From: Polyangiaceae bacterium
GTDB lineage: Bacteria > Myxococcota_A > Polyangia > Polyangiales > Polyangiaceae
Direction: 5' to 3'
DNA: 64,000 bases
NCBI GenBank assembly: GCA_016715885.1
Contig: JADJXL010000003.1
Location: 1 to 64,000 of the forward strand
In this document: positions 28,015-37,850 of the stretch, piece after piece
Position numbering within the stretch: position 1 is the stretch's first letter
Layout: each line of letters begins with the position of its first letter
Program-made: the position numbers and the translations under genes
Notes under the pieces: model-generated
Seen by the model: the letters and a program-made list of their open reading frames with translations, nothing else
Told to the model about the DNA's origin: nothing
The model's database searches: none

Positions 28015-29337
28015 CTATTCGTCCTCCTCTTCCTCTTCCTCCTCGTCCTCCGCGTCTTCCTCGTCGCCCTCGCTCGGCTCAATCTGCCACCGCTCGATGA
28101 TCGCATCCACGAACGCTACTTCTTCCTCCGCAACGTCGTCCGCCCCCGCGATGTCCTCGAGCTCCCCGGCAATCGACGCGAGCACTTCCTGCGAAAACGT
28201 CTCGCCCAATATGTCAACCGTCTCGTCGATGATGCCGTCGTTGTCGAGCTGTCGCAGTGCATTGCGCAATACGCGCTCCGGACGCTGATTCGACCCAAGC
28301 TGTTCGAGCACCGGCGCCAAATGCTCCGCCGCCGAACTCAGCTCCTCATCCGAAATCTCCCCGTCCGCCCCCGCCGCGCATAAGAAAAGCAACGCCAAAC
28401 GCACCTCGAGCGGCACGTCTCCCATACGATCGAGCAGCTCCATGTACGTTTCATCGTCCATGCTCGCAAGCACTCCCGATACGTCCTCGAGCAGCGACTC
28501 CTCATCGTCCGCCCACGTCTCCTCGTCAGGCGGAAGCACGTCAATGCGCTTGATGATCCACGAATCGCCAAAGTTATATTCGTGGTTCATTAAGTACCTA
28601 TAGGGGATGTAGCAGTAACCTTTGTCGCCCCATTCGGGTCCCCAGGAATTTCGGACGATGAAGACTTGGTCCGGGTCCGAATAACCGACACAGAGCATCG
28701 CGTGTCCGCCGTGACTTTCGCGCCCGGCTTCCGAGACCGACGGCACGGGGACGAGTCCTGCTTTCTTGTGTTTGTCGAAGGAGCCGAAAAGTTTTACGCC
28801 GAAGATGATCGGGTGGCCCTCGGCGAGCGCCGTTTTCCACGCATGAAGGTCGGTCGGGACGAGCTCGGTGTCCTCGATGAGAAACTGCCGGGCTTCGTCG
28901 TATGCCTCTTCGGACGGCTCTTCGTTGACGGCTTCGGGATCGAACGCCCAGGTTTCCTCGGAACAAGCGCCGTGCATCTTCAAGCTTTCGATGACGGCTT
29001 GGAGGACGGTGCCTTCGTCCTCGATGTTGTCAGGATCCTCGACGCTGCGCGCGTTGTAATAGATGAACAGGCGGCTGACGTCGTACGCGTCTTCGCCAAG
29101 GTGCCGTTTGACGAGGAACTCGTAAGCACCCGCGGTGGCGTTGGCGGCGCAGCTATTGGTGTCGCCTTGGTTCTCGACGGGCGTCATGAAAGGGCGCAGG
29201 TCGACCTTGGCGGGGAGCCGCGAAACTCGAGCGCTACCGACAGTGTAGCGTTTGGCGGCGGCTTTGGGAGGAACGTACTTGTAACCGTGGACGGTCCGAG
29301 ACGAACCGTCGGCTTGCGTGAAGATGAAGGTGGTCAT
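28015..29337 (-). CDS. Papain-like (C1A) cysteine protease with TerB-like acidic C-terminus
   Basis: A 440-aa protein with the complete papain tetrad: Q57 and C63 in ENQGDTNSCAANA, H212 in SHGGHAMLCVGY, N230 in VRNSWGPEWGDKGY. The catalytic domain spans about 40-265. A helical domain follows (about 270-415) with GADGEISDEEL, resembling the acidic loop of TerB-like proteins. The last residues are almost all Glu/Asp. There is no signal peptide, so it is probably cytoplasmic and lacks the usual propeptide. The ATG at 29337 with AGGAT upstream is preferred to the in-frame codon at 29397. The substrate is unknown. Confidence 0.85.
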   Translation of the reverse strand: MTTFIFTQADGSSRTVHGYKYVPPKAAAKRYTVGSARVSRLPAKVDLRPFMTPVENQGDTNSCAANATAGAYEFLVKRHLGEDAYDVSRLFIYYNARSVEDPDNIEDEGTVLQAVIESLKMHGACSEETWAFDPEAVNEEPSEEAYDEARQFLIEDTELVPTDLHAWKTALAEGHPIIFGVKLFGSFDKHKKAGLVPVPSVSEAGRESHGGHAMLCVGYSDPDQVFIVRNSWGPEWGDKGYCYIPYRYLMNHEYNFGDSWIIKRIDVLPPDEETWADDEESLLEDVSGVLASMDDETYMELLDRMGDVPLEVRLALLFLCAAGADGEISDEELSSAAEHLAPVLEQLGSNQRPERVLRNALRQLDNDGIIDETVDILGETFSQEVLASIAGELEDIAGADDVAEEEVAFVDAIIERWQIEPSEGDEEDAEDEEEEEEEDE

Positions 29338-29455
29338 GGCAATCCTATGAGCGCGAACGAATGGCGCGATCGGGACATTTACCACCGCTCGACGCATGAA
29401 CGATACGAAAAACGGAGATTGCGGTGGTGACGATGTACGCGTCGGCGTGGACGTG

Positions 29456-30184
29456 TCAGCTCCCGGGCTTGAGCACGAACGGGTACGAAATGACGACCAG
29501 GCCTTCTCCGGCAGGTTTTGGGAAGACCCATCGCATTACTGCACTCGCAATGCATTGCTCCACTTGGCGGTCGCCCAGCGTGGAATCTTGGATGATTGCA
29601 CTCACCACGGAGCCGGTCTTGCCAATGGTGAATTTGACGACGAGTCTGCCTTCGAGGTCGGGTCTTCGAGTCAACCCCTGCTCGTAGCAGAACTTGATTT
29701 CGTTGAGGTGACGCCGGACGACGCGGCGGATTTCTTCCTTGTCGAGCGATCCGCGCACTTCGGTTGCGGCGTTGACCGTTCCGGTGCTCGTCGTGCCGGC
29801 GGCGGAGCGGCTCGAGGAATTGGCAGGGCCAGCGACACCGAAACCATGTGGCGGCGGTGGAGCTCCACCTTCGGCGGTTGTAATGGGAGCCCCCAGCAGA
29901 CCCAGGACAACATCGGCGGCGATCTCTTCTTTCGCCTCGTCGCGCATCGCATCCTTGCGTTCGGCGATGGGGGATTCGACAGGCGGCGCTTTGTCTTTCG
30001 CCTTTTCATCGACGACATCTGGGGGTGGAAGCGGGTTATCGGTCGCGTTCGTGCTGGCGGTCGGATCCGGCGGCGGGATAGCGGCGGTCTTCGTGTCCGT
30101 CGGCGGAGTTGCCATTCCGCACGCGGTAAGCGCGATGCCCAACACAATGGCGTAGCTCGAAAGGCCAAGGAAACGAAGCGTCAT
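29456..30184 (-). CDS. AgmX/PglI C-terminal domain lipoprotein
   Basis: A 242-aa lipoprotein: lipobox ALTAC (C22), a Pro/Asp-rich linker, and at about 145-240 the AgmX/PglI C-terminal (TonB-like) domain. The latter contains VVRRHLNEIKFCYEQGL, LEGRLVVKFTIGKTGSV and MRWVFPKP. This domain is abundant in myxobacteria and is found in AgmX, a gliding-motility protein of Myxococcus xanthus. It is thought to contact periplasmic or outer-membrane partners. The start is ATG 30184. It follows the 1678-aa membrane protein gene by 81 bp on the same strand. Confidence 0.85.
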   Translation of the reverse strand: MTLRFLGLSSYAIVLGIALTACGMATPPTDTKTAAIPPPDPTASTNATDNPLPPPDVVDEKAKDKAPPVESPIAERKDAMRDEAKEEIAADVVLGLLGAPITTAEGGAPPPPHGFGVAGPANSSSRSAAGTTSTGTVNAATEVRGSLDKEEIRRVVRRHLNEIKFCYEQGLTRRPDLEGRLVVKFTIGKTGSVVSAIIQDSTLGDRQVEQCIASAVMRWVFPKPAGEGLVVISYPFVLKPGS

Positions 30185-30265
30185 GATTTGCTCACTTACA
30201 CGAGCAGCGCGCGCGATGCAATCGAATTGTGCAGATGGTATGCGCATACGAGAGGCCGGGGATGA

Positions 30266-33200
30266 TCACTCCCAGCCTCGAAGCCTTCCGCGGAATCGTG
30301 CAACGAGCGCCCACGCTCGATCCTTGAATAACGTGATGGCGATCATGAGGCCCAAAATCAAAAGTCCCGAGACCGATAGCAGGACAAACCCCAGACGATG
30401 ATCGCGCAAGCCTGCATGAACCAAGTTGGCGACCACATCGAGCGTGAGCGCCAGCGTTGCGAGCGCCAAATAGGCCCGAACACGAAGCACCACCCCGACC
30501 CCCACGCCAAGCAAACACACGACGCCGAAAATGACCGAATACGTCGGCTCTTCCGCAGCTCCGAGCCGGAGCGCGAGTTTGAGCCCCGACGGCACGTAGA
30601 GCAGCACGCCTCCGACGACGCGCAAGGCCGTTCGTACGGCGGGATCGAGCTTCGACGCAAAAATCTGCGCCAATGCCATCACGAGGAGCCCGAGCGGCCC
30701 CACATAAACTTCAATCCCGTCGAGCCCTTGCGCCAATGCAAAGACGACCAGCGCGACATTGCACGCGATGGCTGCCAAAGAACCAAAGATGCGACTTCGT
30801 TCGGCAACTGCAATCGTTCCATAAAGAAAACTCGATCCCAGGGCAAAAAGCGCCGCCGTGTTCGTCGAGTCCTCCATGGTGAAAAGCGCCACGAAAACGG
30901 GCAGAATCATGACGAATCGACGCGTCGCATCCGCCACCGTCGTGAGCTTTTTCCGGCGAGCGACGACCGCAACGCCAAGCAGCGTAAAACCGTACGCCAA
31001 TCCCAAGAGCGCATCGACTTCAGGGCGCAGATCCATCGATTGCGTCAAAAATGCATACATTGCCACGACGAGCGATTGCGCTAGATATACGTGCCGCGCC
31101 GTGCCGAATCGAGCAATCGAATCGATACATACGACGAGCGGCAAAACAATGGCCACGAGGCCCCACTTCGAGGGCGAGAGTCCTCCCGGTTCGGGCGAAA
31201 GAACGTACAGCATCAGGATGCACACGCCCATGACGAGGGCGATATCGCGCCCGACGACCGTCCCTTGCCGCGCGTGTTCATGTTTTCGAATCGAGAGACC
31301 GACGGCCGCTGCATGCGCCGCAAGCATTGCAATGGCAATAAATGCGCCCGCGAGCGCTCCGTCTCGCGTGACGATACGCGGGAAGAGGTCGGTCGGCGTG
31401 GTGTATACGAGCGCCGAGGCTCCACAAATTGCCGCAGCCGCCAGGACGAGCGGCGGGACGACCGACGAGATGGTCGCCAATCCCGAGCGATAGCTCCACG
31501 CGCCGAGCGATGTGCCGACCGCAATGATAGAAAGCGAAACGGCGAGCGAAAACGATTGCGCCCATGATCCATCGAGCGCCGAAAGGGCATTGACGAGCAG
31601 CATCACGCCCGCATCGGATTGACTCGCGGGCGATCCCACGGCGAGCGAATAGGCGACGGAAACGCCCGCGAGCGACAGCGCGATTGCTTGCGTGCCCATG
31701 AGGACGTTGACGTCGTAGTTGCGACGTCGCGACAGATGAATTCCCCACACAATGGCGCACAGTGACAATACTGCCATCGAGGGCCCGCCCCAATTGGGAA
31801 TCGCCTGCCCCATATGCGCCGCCGCATGCACGAGAAGCGACGCCCCAATTGCGGGCAGCGCCGTCCTCAAAAGCACACTTCGCGCAAGCACCGCGAGCGC
31901 TCCTGCCGCGACCAATACGAGCGACGGAAGCATTGCAGGCCATGTCGTCAATTGCAATGCCAAGAGGACCGCACCAATGCCCGCCCATACCTCGATGGCC
32001 GTCTTGACCTCCTTCGCATCCGCTTCGTCGCTCGCGTCCAAGAGACGACCCGTGACGAATTGGTTGACCGCGGCCGATCGCGTCAATGCAACGAGCAAGC
32101 CGGCGCAAGCGAGTACGAACAGCGATGCCCCAACGAGCGCGCGAATGCGTTGCAGAACTTCGCTGTCGTTTGGCAAGAGAAACAGTGTCGGCTCCATCCA
32201 CCCGAAACGAGCTCGATCCGCCACTGCGCTGAGCACCCAGCGACTTCCGGGTGGAACGAGCGGGGTGAGATCAGGTCCGAGAATGGCCCGCTGCGCTCCG
32301 ACGAGCGCCGAAAAACCGAGGACCGAAGCGAATGCCGCATGAACGAACGGTGCCCATTTCGATGACCGGTAGAGCAGGAAAAAGGCAATGGCGGAGCCGA
32401 GCAGAAAGAGCGGGGGAACGATGGCCAAGGCTCGCGAAATGAGAGGCACCCCGACGACGTACGCATCAATCGACAAAAGCAGCGCGAGCGCCACGACGCC
32501 CGCATGCGCTACGTAATGGTATCGGTCGCCGTGCGATGGCCTTTCGAGTGCTCGCGACAATCGAGGTCCGAACCGCACCAGAAGTCGCGCGACGATCCAC
32601 ACGACGATTGCGACGATGGTCAGGTTTCGCGCAACAATCGCCGGGGGCAGCGGCCTGCCTATTCGATTCGCCAGCGCCGTGCAAACAATGACGAGCCCCA
32701 TGAGGCCCAGCGTCACGACATTGCCTCGAGCTCCGATCACGTTCAGCGCACGCGTCGAAAACGCATGAAATGCCACCGCAATCACCGCAAAGAGCCCGAA
32801 CAACACGAATGGGCGATTCGTGTCGATTTCGCCATCTGCAATGGACAAAATCCACAAAATGGCCCCGGATACAGAGCGAAAGGCGAGCAAAAGCCCTGCA
32901 AGCGCAAATCCATCGAGCAGCGTTCGGCCGCGCGCGCCAAACGGCAACGGAATGAACCCGAAAACGGATCGACCGAAATTCGATGATCCCTCCGGTTTGG
33001 GTGCACGTAGCGCCGCTGGAATGAGCAGCACGAGCGCCACGAGGCCCGCAAAAAACGCCGGAGGTGCATCTTGCCCCGCAACGATGTCGACCGCCGCCGC
33101 GAATGCAAGCCCGGCGTGAAGCGTGAGAACCAAACTTTCATCACGCATCGAGCGCAGCATCAATATCGCCACTGCTGCAAGCGCCGGAATCGCTTGAAAG

Positions 33201-35302
33201 AGCGCATTGTGAAAGTCCGAGCGGACTGCCGGCATCGTCGGCACGGCTGGAACGAAAAGAATCGACAACCACGCCAAGCATATGGCCGAAAGTAAGGAAA
33301 TGTCATCGAAAGGTCGAGCGTCCGTGCGAGCCGCAAGCCACCCATACGGAAGCGCCAGAACGCCATACACGATCGCCAATGCAATGAGACCAAAGCACAA
33401 CCAATGCAGAAATGGCTCCGGCTGACTCGCCGCGAAATACGCGAGCACCGCAACGAGCGCCAAGAGCGCTCCAATGTAGTGTGGAAACGGCCGCGTGGGT
33501 CGTCCGCCGAAATGCGCCGCAAGCGCGAGTCCAGAAGCGACCGTCACCGTCACCATGCACGGAGCAATTCCCGCCAAACCCAGTGAATTTTGACGCGCAT
33601 ATTCGCTGATGAGCGTCATCAGCGTCACGCCCAGGCTCGTCACGGTCGCCCAACCGACCAATACACGCCGCGGCGCTTTGGTGAATGGAGCGAACACGAA
33701 GAGCGCTCCAGGCACGACAGCCGTCATTGCAATGGAGAATGGTGGTTCACTTCCGAACCACACATGCACGCCAAGCGCCACCGCGACAAACCCAAGAGGC
33801 ACGGCGAGATGGATTGCGCTAGGACGATGCGAAGCTTCGTAGCAGAGCAGCAGCACGGCGACCGATGCGGCAATGGTCGGAATCCACGCAAATGCATCCG
33901 TCGTCAATAGGAATGATCGCGTGACGGAAAACGCGGCCACGGTGCCGGCAAGCGCAGCTCCCAAGACGAGCGCCAGCGCAACAATCGATAGCACCGACGT
34001 TGCGCGCGGAACGAGCGCCACCAAACCTCGAGGTTCACCCGCGCTCCGCGTTGCAAGCCAAATGGCGGTGCCCATTCCGGTCGTCCACGCAATCGCCCCG
34101 AGCGCGGGAGCGCCGAATGTGGATACGTCGATGACCGGTTGTCCTGGGCCGCCGAAAAATGCGAATATGCCGACGGAAATGGCGCCATAAACGGAAGCAG
34201 CAACCGCCGCCGCCCCGCGCGATTGCCCGGCGGCGCTCGAAGCCCCGCGCGAAAGGATCGCCGCTGCGAATACGGGAACGAGCGTCAATAGAGGCCACTC
34301 GAGGCGCTGCCCCTCGGATACGTTCGGCCCCCCAAGCAATAACTCGACCGCGAAACTCGGCACGAGCCCCGCCGCGAGCCCGAGACCTGCGCCTTTGGCG
34401 AAAACCGGCCCCGTGAATACGAGCGAAATCGTCGACGCGACAATCAATGCAGCGCCCGCGACAAACCCCAAATCGGGCGACATTCCTCGCGCAACGGCCG
34501 CCGCCACCATCACCACGGGCAAAAGCCCCGCCGCAATGCCCCCCAAAACCCTGCCCGTCACGGCCGAGCGTCGAGCCAGAAAACGCGCCAGCACCACGAA
34601 TGCCGCGTGATACCCAAAAAGCGCTCCCGCAATCGCAAGCGGCCTCCACGCACCCTCGAGCGTGCGCCACGCCTCACGCACGCCCATGAGCGAGCCGCTC
34701 AATACGAGCAACGTTCCGATGAACCAAAACACTTGCAATGCACCAAGCGGTTTGGTAACCCCCGGCGCTTCGTCGGCATCGAGCTCTCCGAGCGATTCGA
34801 TTCCCGGCGTTATCACCCCCTGCCCTCGCGCAAACACGGCTCGCCCTGCATCAATGCCTTCATCGGCCCTACGCGATGAAATCGGCGCCGCTTCGTGCTC
34901 CACGTGCGCCCCTTTGGCATCGATTGCCCCGACCATTGCCGCATAACGCGCCCCTGCTTCCCGCCAAAATCCTGATACGCCTCCAATGAGCGCATCCGCG
35001 CCTTGCTCGACCGGATGAGCACGCTCCTTTGCCACGTCGTCTTGCGTAGGAGCCGCCGCTTCCGGCGCCTCGGCATCGAGCGGACTGCCCTTTTCAATGC
35101 GTTGCACAATCCGCTCGGCAACCCGCGCGTCAATCAGCCCTTCACTTTTCCACGCATCGACACGACGCACGATTCGCTTGGTCTCCCAAGCCTCGATATC
35201 CGCCGTCGTTTTCGCAAAAGCTGCCCCGCACTTCGGACACCGCTGCGTAGCATCGAATATCTCGCCGCACGCCGCGCAGAGTCCCACCCTGGATTTGGCC
35301 AT
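30266..35302 (-). CDS. Giant polytopic membrane protein with N-terminal zinc ribbon (DUF2157-like)
   Basis: A 1678-aa protein. It starts (ATG 35302) with a zinc ribbon CAACGEIFDATQRCPKC at about 8-24. A short helical domain follows, VRRVDAWKSEGLIDARVAERI, that resembles the start of DUF2157 membrane proteins. After a variable linker, from about residue 170 to the end the sequence is an almost unbroken run of hydrophobic helices, several dozen by eye. Related shorter bacterial proteins exist, but the function is unknown; it has no transporter or enzyme motif that I can identify. Such size and helix number are rare. Confidence 0.8.
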   Translation of the reverse strand: MAKSRVGLCAACGEIFDATQRCPKCGAAFAKTTADIEAWETKRIVRRVDAWKSEGLIDARVAERIVQRIEKGSPLDAEAPEAAAPTQDDVAKERAHPVEQGADALIGGVSGFWREAGARYAAMVGAIDAKGAHVEHEAAPISSRRADEGIDAGRAVFARGQGVITPGIESLGELDADEAPGVTKPLGALQVFWFIGTLLVLSGSLMGVREAWRTLEGAWRPLAIAGALFGYHAAFVVLARFLARRSAVTGRVLGGIAAGLLPVVMVAAAVARGMSPDLGFVAGAALIVASTISLVFTGPVFAKGAGLGLAAGLVPSFAVELLLGGPNVSEGQRLEWPLLTLVPVFAAAILSRGASSAAGQSRGAAAVAASVYGAISVGIFAFFGGPGQPVIDVSTFGAPALGAIAWTTGMGTAIWLATRSAGEPRGLVALVPRATSVLSIVALALVLGAALAGTVAAFSVTRSFLLTTDAFAWIPTIAASVAVLLLCYEASHRPSAIHLAVPLGFVAVALGVHVWFGSEPPFSIAMTAVVPGALFVFAPFTKAPRRVLVGWATVTSLGVTLMTLISEYARQNSLGLAGIAPCMVTVTVASGLALAAHFGGRPTRPFPHYIGALLALVAVLAYFAASQPEPFLHWLCFGLIALAIVYGVLALPYGWLAARTDARPFDDISLLSAICLAWLSILFVPAVPTMPAVRSDFHNALFQAIPALAAVAILMLRSMRDESLVLTLHAGLAFAAAVDIVAGQDAPPAFFAGLVALVLLIPAALRAPKPEGSSNFGRSVFGFIPLPFGARGRTLLDGFALAGLLLAFRSVSGAILWILSIADGEIDTNRPFVLFGLFAVIAVAFHAFSTRALNVIGARGNVVTLGLMGLVIVCTALANRIGRPLPPAIVARNLTIVAIVVWIVARLLVRFGPRLSRALERPSHGDRYHYVAHAGVVALALLLSIDAYVVGVPLISRALAIVPPLFLLGSAIAFFLLYRSSKWAPFVHAAFASVLGFSALVGAQRAILGPDLTPLVPPGSRWVLSAVADRARFGWMEPTLFLLPNDSEVLQRIRALVGASLFVLACAGLLVALTRSAAVNQFVTGRLLDASDEADAKEVKTAIEVWAGIGAVLLALQLTTWPAMLPSLVLVAAGALAVLARSVLLRTALPAIGASLLVHAAAHMGQAIPNWGGPSMAVLSLCAIVWGIHLSRRRNYDVNVLMGTQAIALSLAGVSVAYSLAVGSPASQSDAGVMLLVNALSALDGSWAQSFSLAVSLSIIAVGTSLGAWSYRSGLATISSVVPPLVLAAAAICGASALVYTTPTDLFPRIVTRDGALAGAFIAIAMLAAHAAAVGLSIRKHEHARQGTVVGRDIALVMGVCILMLYVLSPEPGGLSPSKWGLVAIVLPLVVCIDSIARFGTARHVYLAQSLVVAMYAFLTQSMDLRPEVDALLGLAYGFTLLGVAVVARRKKLTTVADATRRFVMILPVFVALFTMEDSTNTAALFALGSSFLYGTIAVAERSRIFGSLAAIACNVALVVFALAQGLDGIEVYVGPLGLLVMALAQIFASKLDPAVRTALRVVGGVLLYVPSGLKLALRLGAAEEPTYSVIFGVVCLLGVGVGVVLRVRAYLALATLALTLDVVANLVHAGLRDHRLGFVLLSVSGLLILGLMIAITLFKDRAWALVARFRGRLRGWE

Positions 35303-35451
35303 CGCCCAAGACGGTAAACCAAATCGACACTGGTTTGGAGGATTTTTGCGCAACCGCCCGTCGCCACCAGAATTGCCTGACGTGGCGTAACTTTGCCAAC
35401 CGAGTTGGCGCAAAATTTCGACAAATTTGGAAATTCACACGCATAACGGAT

Positions 35452-35467
35452 TGGCAACGTTCTTGCC
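35452..35467 (+). promoter_or_regulatory. Candidate sigma-54 promoter upstream of vWA lipoprotein gene
   Basis: TGGCAACGTTCTTGCC matches the -24 (TGGCA) and -12 (TTGC) elements with the required spacing of GG to GC. It lies about 70 bp before the ATG at 35536, which has AAAAGGAG seven bases upstream. The same bases are also an inverted repeat (GGCAA-CGTTC-TTGCC), and a second one, CAACGT...ACGTTG, lies at 35482-35500, so an operator is the alternative. Confidence 0.45.
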
Positions 35468-35535
35468 ACGGAGGAATTTCACAACGTCACTGATACGTTG
35501 TGTCTTGAACCTTCCGCAATTGAAAAGGAGCTCAC

Positions 35536-37836
35536 ATGAGAAGCCGAAATTTTCGTCTAGGTCTTCCGGGCGCGTTCGCCGCAGCTTCTGCAATAACTGT
35601 ATCCGGAATAACCGTCGTTGGATGTCTCGATCGGCCCATTGGACTCAATGAGCCGCGCATAACGGCGACCATTGCTGAAATCGTTCCCAACAGCGGAATC
35701 AGCAAAATCGATCTTCTGTTGGCAATCGACAATTCGGCATCCATGGCGGACAAACAGCAAATCCTCGCGCTCGCGGTGCCGGATCTCGTCGAAAGCTTGG
35801 TCAATCCACGTTGCATCGACGAGCAAGGCAATGCTCTTCCGAATAACAAGCAGCCGGCAGGTCCCGAGCAAAATTGCCCAGTCGGTTCTCGGAGGGAATT
35901 CGCTCCGGTGCTCGACATTCATATTGGCATCGTTTCGTCGAGTCTCGGCGGGCATGGTGGTAATCGATGTCCGGATGTCGTGCAGGATCCGACGTGCGGC
36001 GGGCCGATTTCAAAAAACGATCACGGCAGGCTCGTTGCGCGCGAAGATACGTGCTCCCCGGAAAACTCGGCTTCAACCTATCAAAACAAGGGCTTTTTGG
36101 CGTGGGATCCCATGCAAGAGCTCGACCCGCCCGGGGAAAGTCAGCTCGGAACGCTCGATGGTGCAATGCCGGGTCTCGTCCCCGCGCTTGCGGAGATGGT
36201 TCAAGGTGCCGGACAGAAGGGTTGCGGTTATGAATCGCAATTGGAGAGCATTTATCGCTTTCTCGTCGACCCCGAGCCTCATGCAACGATCGAGGTCGTG
36301 AACAACGTCGCGAAGCGGATTGGCGTGGACGACGATCTCTTGGCGCAAAGGGCGGCATTTTTGCGGCCGGATTCGCTCGTGGCGATTCTCATGCTCTCCG
36401 ACGAGAATGATTGCTCCATTCGCGACGGCGGGTCGTATTACCGCGCGGCCCATTCGGACAGATTGCCGCGGCCGCGCGCGATATGTGCTGAAAACCCAAA
36501 CGATCCTTGTTGCACGAGCTGCGGTGTGAATGCGCCCGCGGGTTGTCCTACCGATCCAACATGCGTCGATGGCCAAGGAAGCCTCATCTTGCTCAATGAC
36601 GAGGAGGATCCGGTCAATCTGCGCTGCTTCGATCAAAAGCGCCGATTCGGAATCGATTTTCTTCAGCCCACGGATCGCTACGTCAAGGCGTTTTCGGAGC
36701 CGAAGATTGCCGATCGCAGCGGGAACCTCGTCAACAATCCGCTCTTTCCCGAGGCAAATCCCAAAGCAGGCCTCGTGTCGCCGCGAACGTCCGGCATGGT
36801 ATTTCTCGCCGGCATCGTCGGCGTGCCGTGGCAAGACGTTGCCCGAGATCCCAAAGATTTGGGCAAAGGCTTCAAAACATCCACCGACATGGAAAACGAC
36901 GGAACGTGGGACGTGATTTTGGGCATTCCTGCGGAGAACCAGCCTCCGCTCGATCCATTGATGCGCGAATCGACGGATCCGCGCACAGGGACCAACCCGA
37001 TTACGGGTGAACAAACGGACGTGACTCCCGGAACGCCGCTCGGTAATTCCATCAATGGGCACGAATGGACGACGCAGGGCGATGATTTGCAATACGCCTG
37101 CATTTTCGACTTGCCCCAGCCGACATCGTGCGCCGGCGATACGACGTGCGAATGCTTTTCGAGCGGTTCGGACAATCCGCTATGCGATCCCAACGTGCCG
37201 CAGCAGCTCGTCAAGGCCAAAGCATATCCCGGTTTACGTCAATTGAGTGTCTTGCGAGGTCTCGGCGATCAGGGAATCGTGGCGTCGGTTTGTCCCCAAC
37301 AAGTGGCCGATCGCGACTTGGCAAACTATGGTTATCGTGCGGCCATCGGGGCGCTCATTGACCAGCTCAAGACGAAAATCAGTGGCCCATGCTTGCCGAG
37401 AACGCTCGACCGTGATGACAAAGGCAACGTGAGTTGCTTGCTCATCGAGGCGAAGCAGACGGGCGGAGCTTGTCCGCCGTGTGATCCGACCAATGCGCGT
37501 TTGCCCGTCGATCCTTCGCATCAGAGTGCCATCGAGCTCGCCAAACAGCGCTCACCCGGATCCAATTGGGATTGTTTTTGCGAAATCCCGCAGCTCGTCG
37601 GAGAGGACCTGGCCATTTGCCAAAACGACATTTCGGACACACCGGTCACGCCGTCCGGAGAAAGTGTCGATGGATATTGTTATATCGACGCGACCACCGA
37701 GCCGGCCATTGGCAATCCGATCCACGTCGCGACGTGCCCCGAGAACGAACGACGCCGCATTCGCCTCGTAGGTAAAGCCGAACCTGCGAAGGATGCAACG
37801 CTCGTCGTGCTGTGCTCTGGCGAATTCCAACCCTAA
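35536..37836 (+). CDS. Large vWA-domain lipoprotein
   Basis: A 766-aa lipoprotein: a long signal with lipobox VVGC (C30), then a von Willebrand A-type domain beginning LLLAIDNSASM, where D65-x-S-x-S69 is the MIDAS metal-binding motif. Large Cys-rich insertions (for example CCTSCGVNAPAGCPTDPTC) make the domain far longer than usual. Proteins of this kind are frequent among myxobacterial outer-membrane or secreted lipoproteins and may bind ligands or matrix. It is divergent from the giant membrane protein gene and preceded by a possible sigma-54 promoter. Confidence 0.85.
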   Translation: MRSRNFRLGLPGAFAAASAITVSGITVVGCLDRPIGLNEPRITATIAEIVPNSGISKIDLLLAIDNSASMADKQQILALAVPDLVESLVNPRCIDEQGNALPNNKQPAGPEQNCPVGSRREFAPVLDIHIGIVSSSLGGHGGNRCPDVVQDPTCGGPISKNDHGRLVAREDTCSPENSASTYQNKGFLAWDPMQELDPPGESQLGTLDGAMPGLVPALAEMVQGAGQKGCGYESQLESIYRFLVDPEPHATIEVVNNVAKRIGVDDDLLAQRAAFLRPDSLVAILMLSDENDCSIRDGGSYYRAAHSDRLPRPRAICAENPNDPCCTSCGVNAPAGCPTDPTCVDGQGSLILLNDEEDPVNLRCFDQKRRFGIDFLQPTDRYVKAFSEPKIADRSGNLVNNPLFPEANPKAGLVSPRTSGMVFLAGIVGVPWQDVARDPKDLGKGFKTSTDMENDGTWDVILGIPAENQPPLDPLMRESTDPRTGTNPITGEQTDVTPGTPLGNSINGHEWTTQGDDLQYACIFDLPQPTSCAGDTTCECFSSGSDNPLCDPNVPQQLVKAKAYPGLRQLSVLRGLGDQGIVASVCPQQVADRDLANYGYRAAIGALIDQLKTKISGPCLPRTLDRDDKGNVSCLLIEAKQTGGACPPCDPTNARLPVDPSHQSAIELAKQRSPGSNWDCFCEIPQLVGEDLAICQNDISDTPVTPSGESVDGYCYIDATTEPAIGNPIHVATCPENERRRIRLVGKAEPAKDATLVVLCSGEFQP

Positions 37837-37850
37837 ACGTTTGCCGCTCT

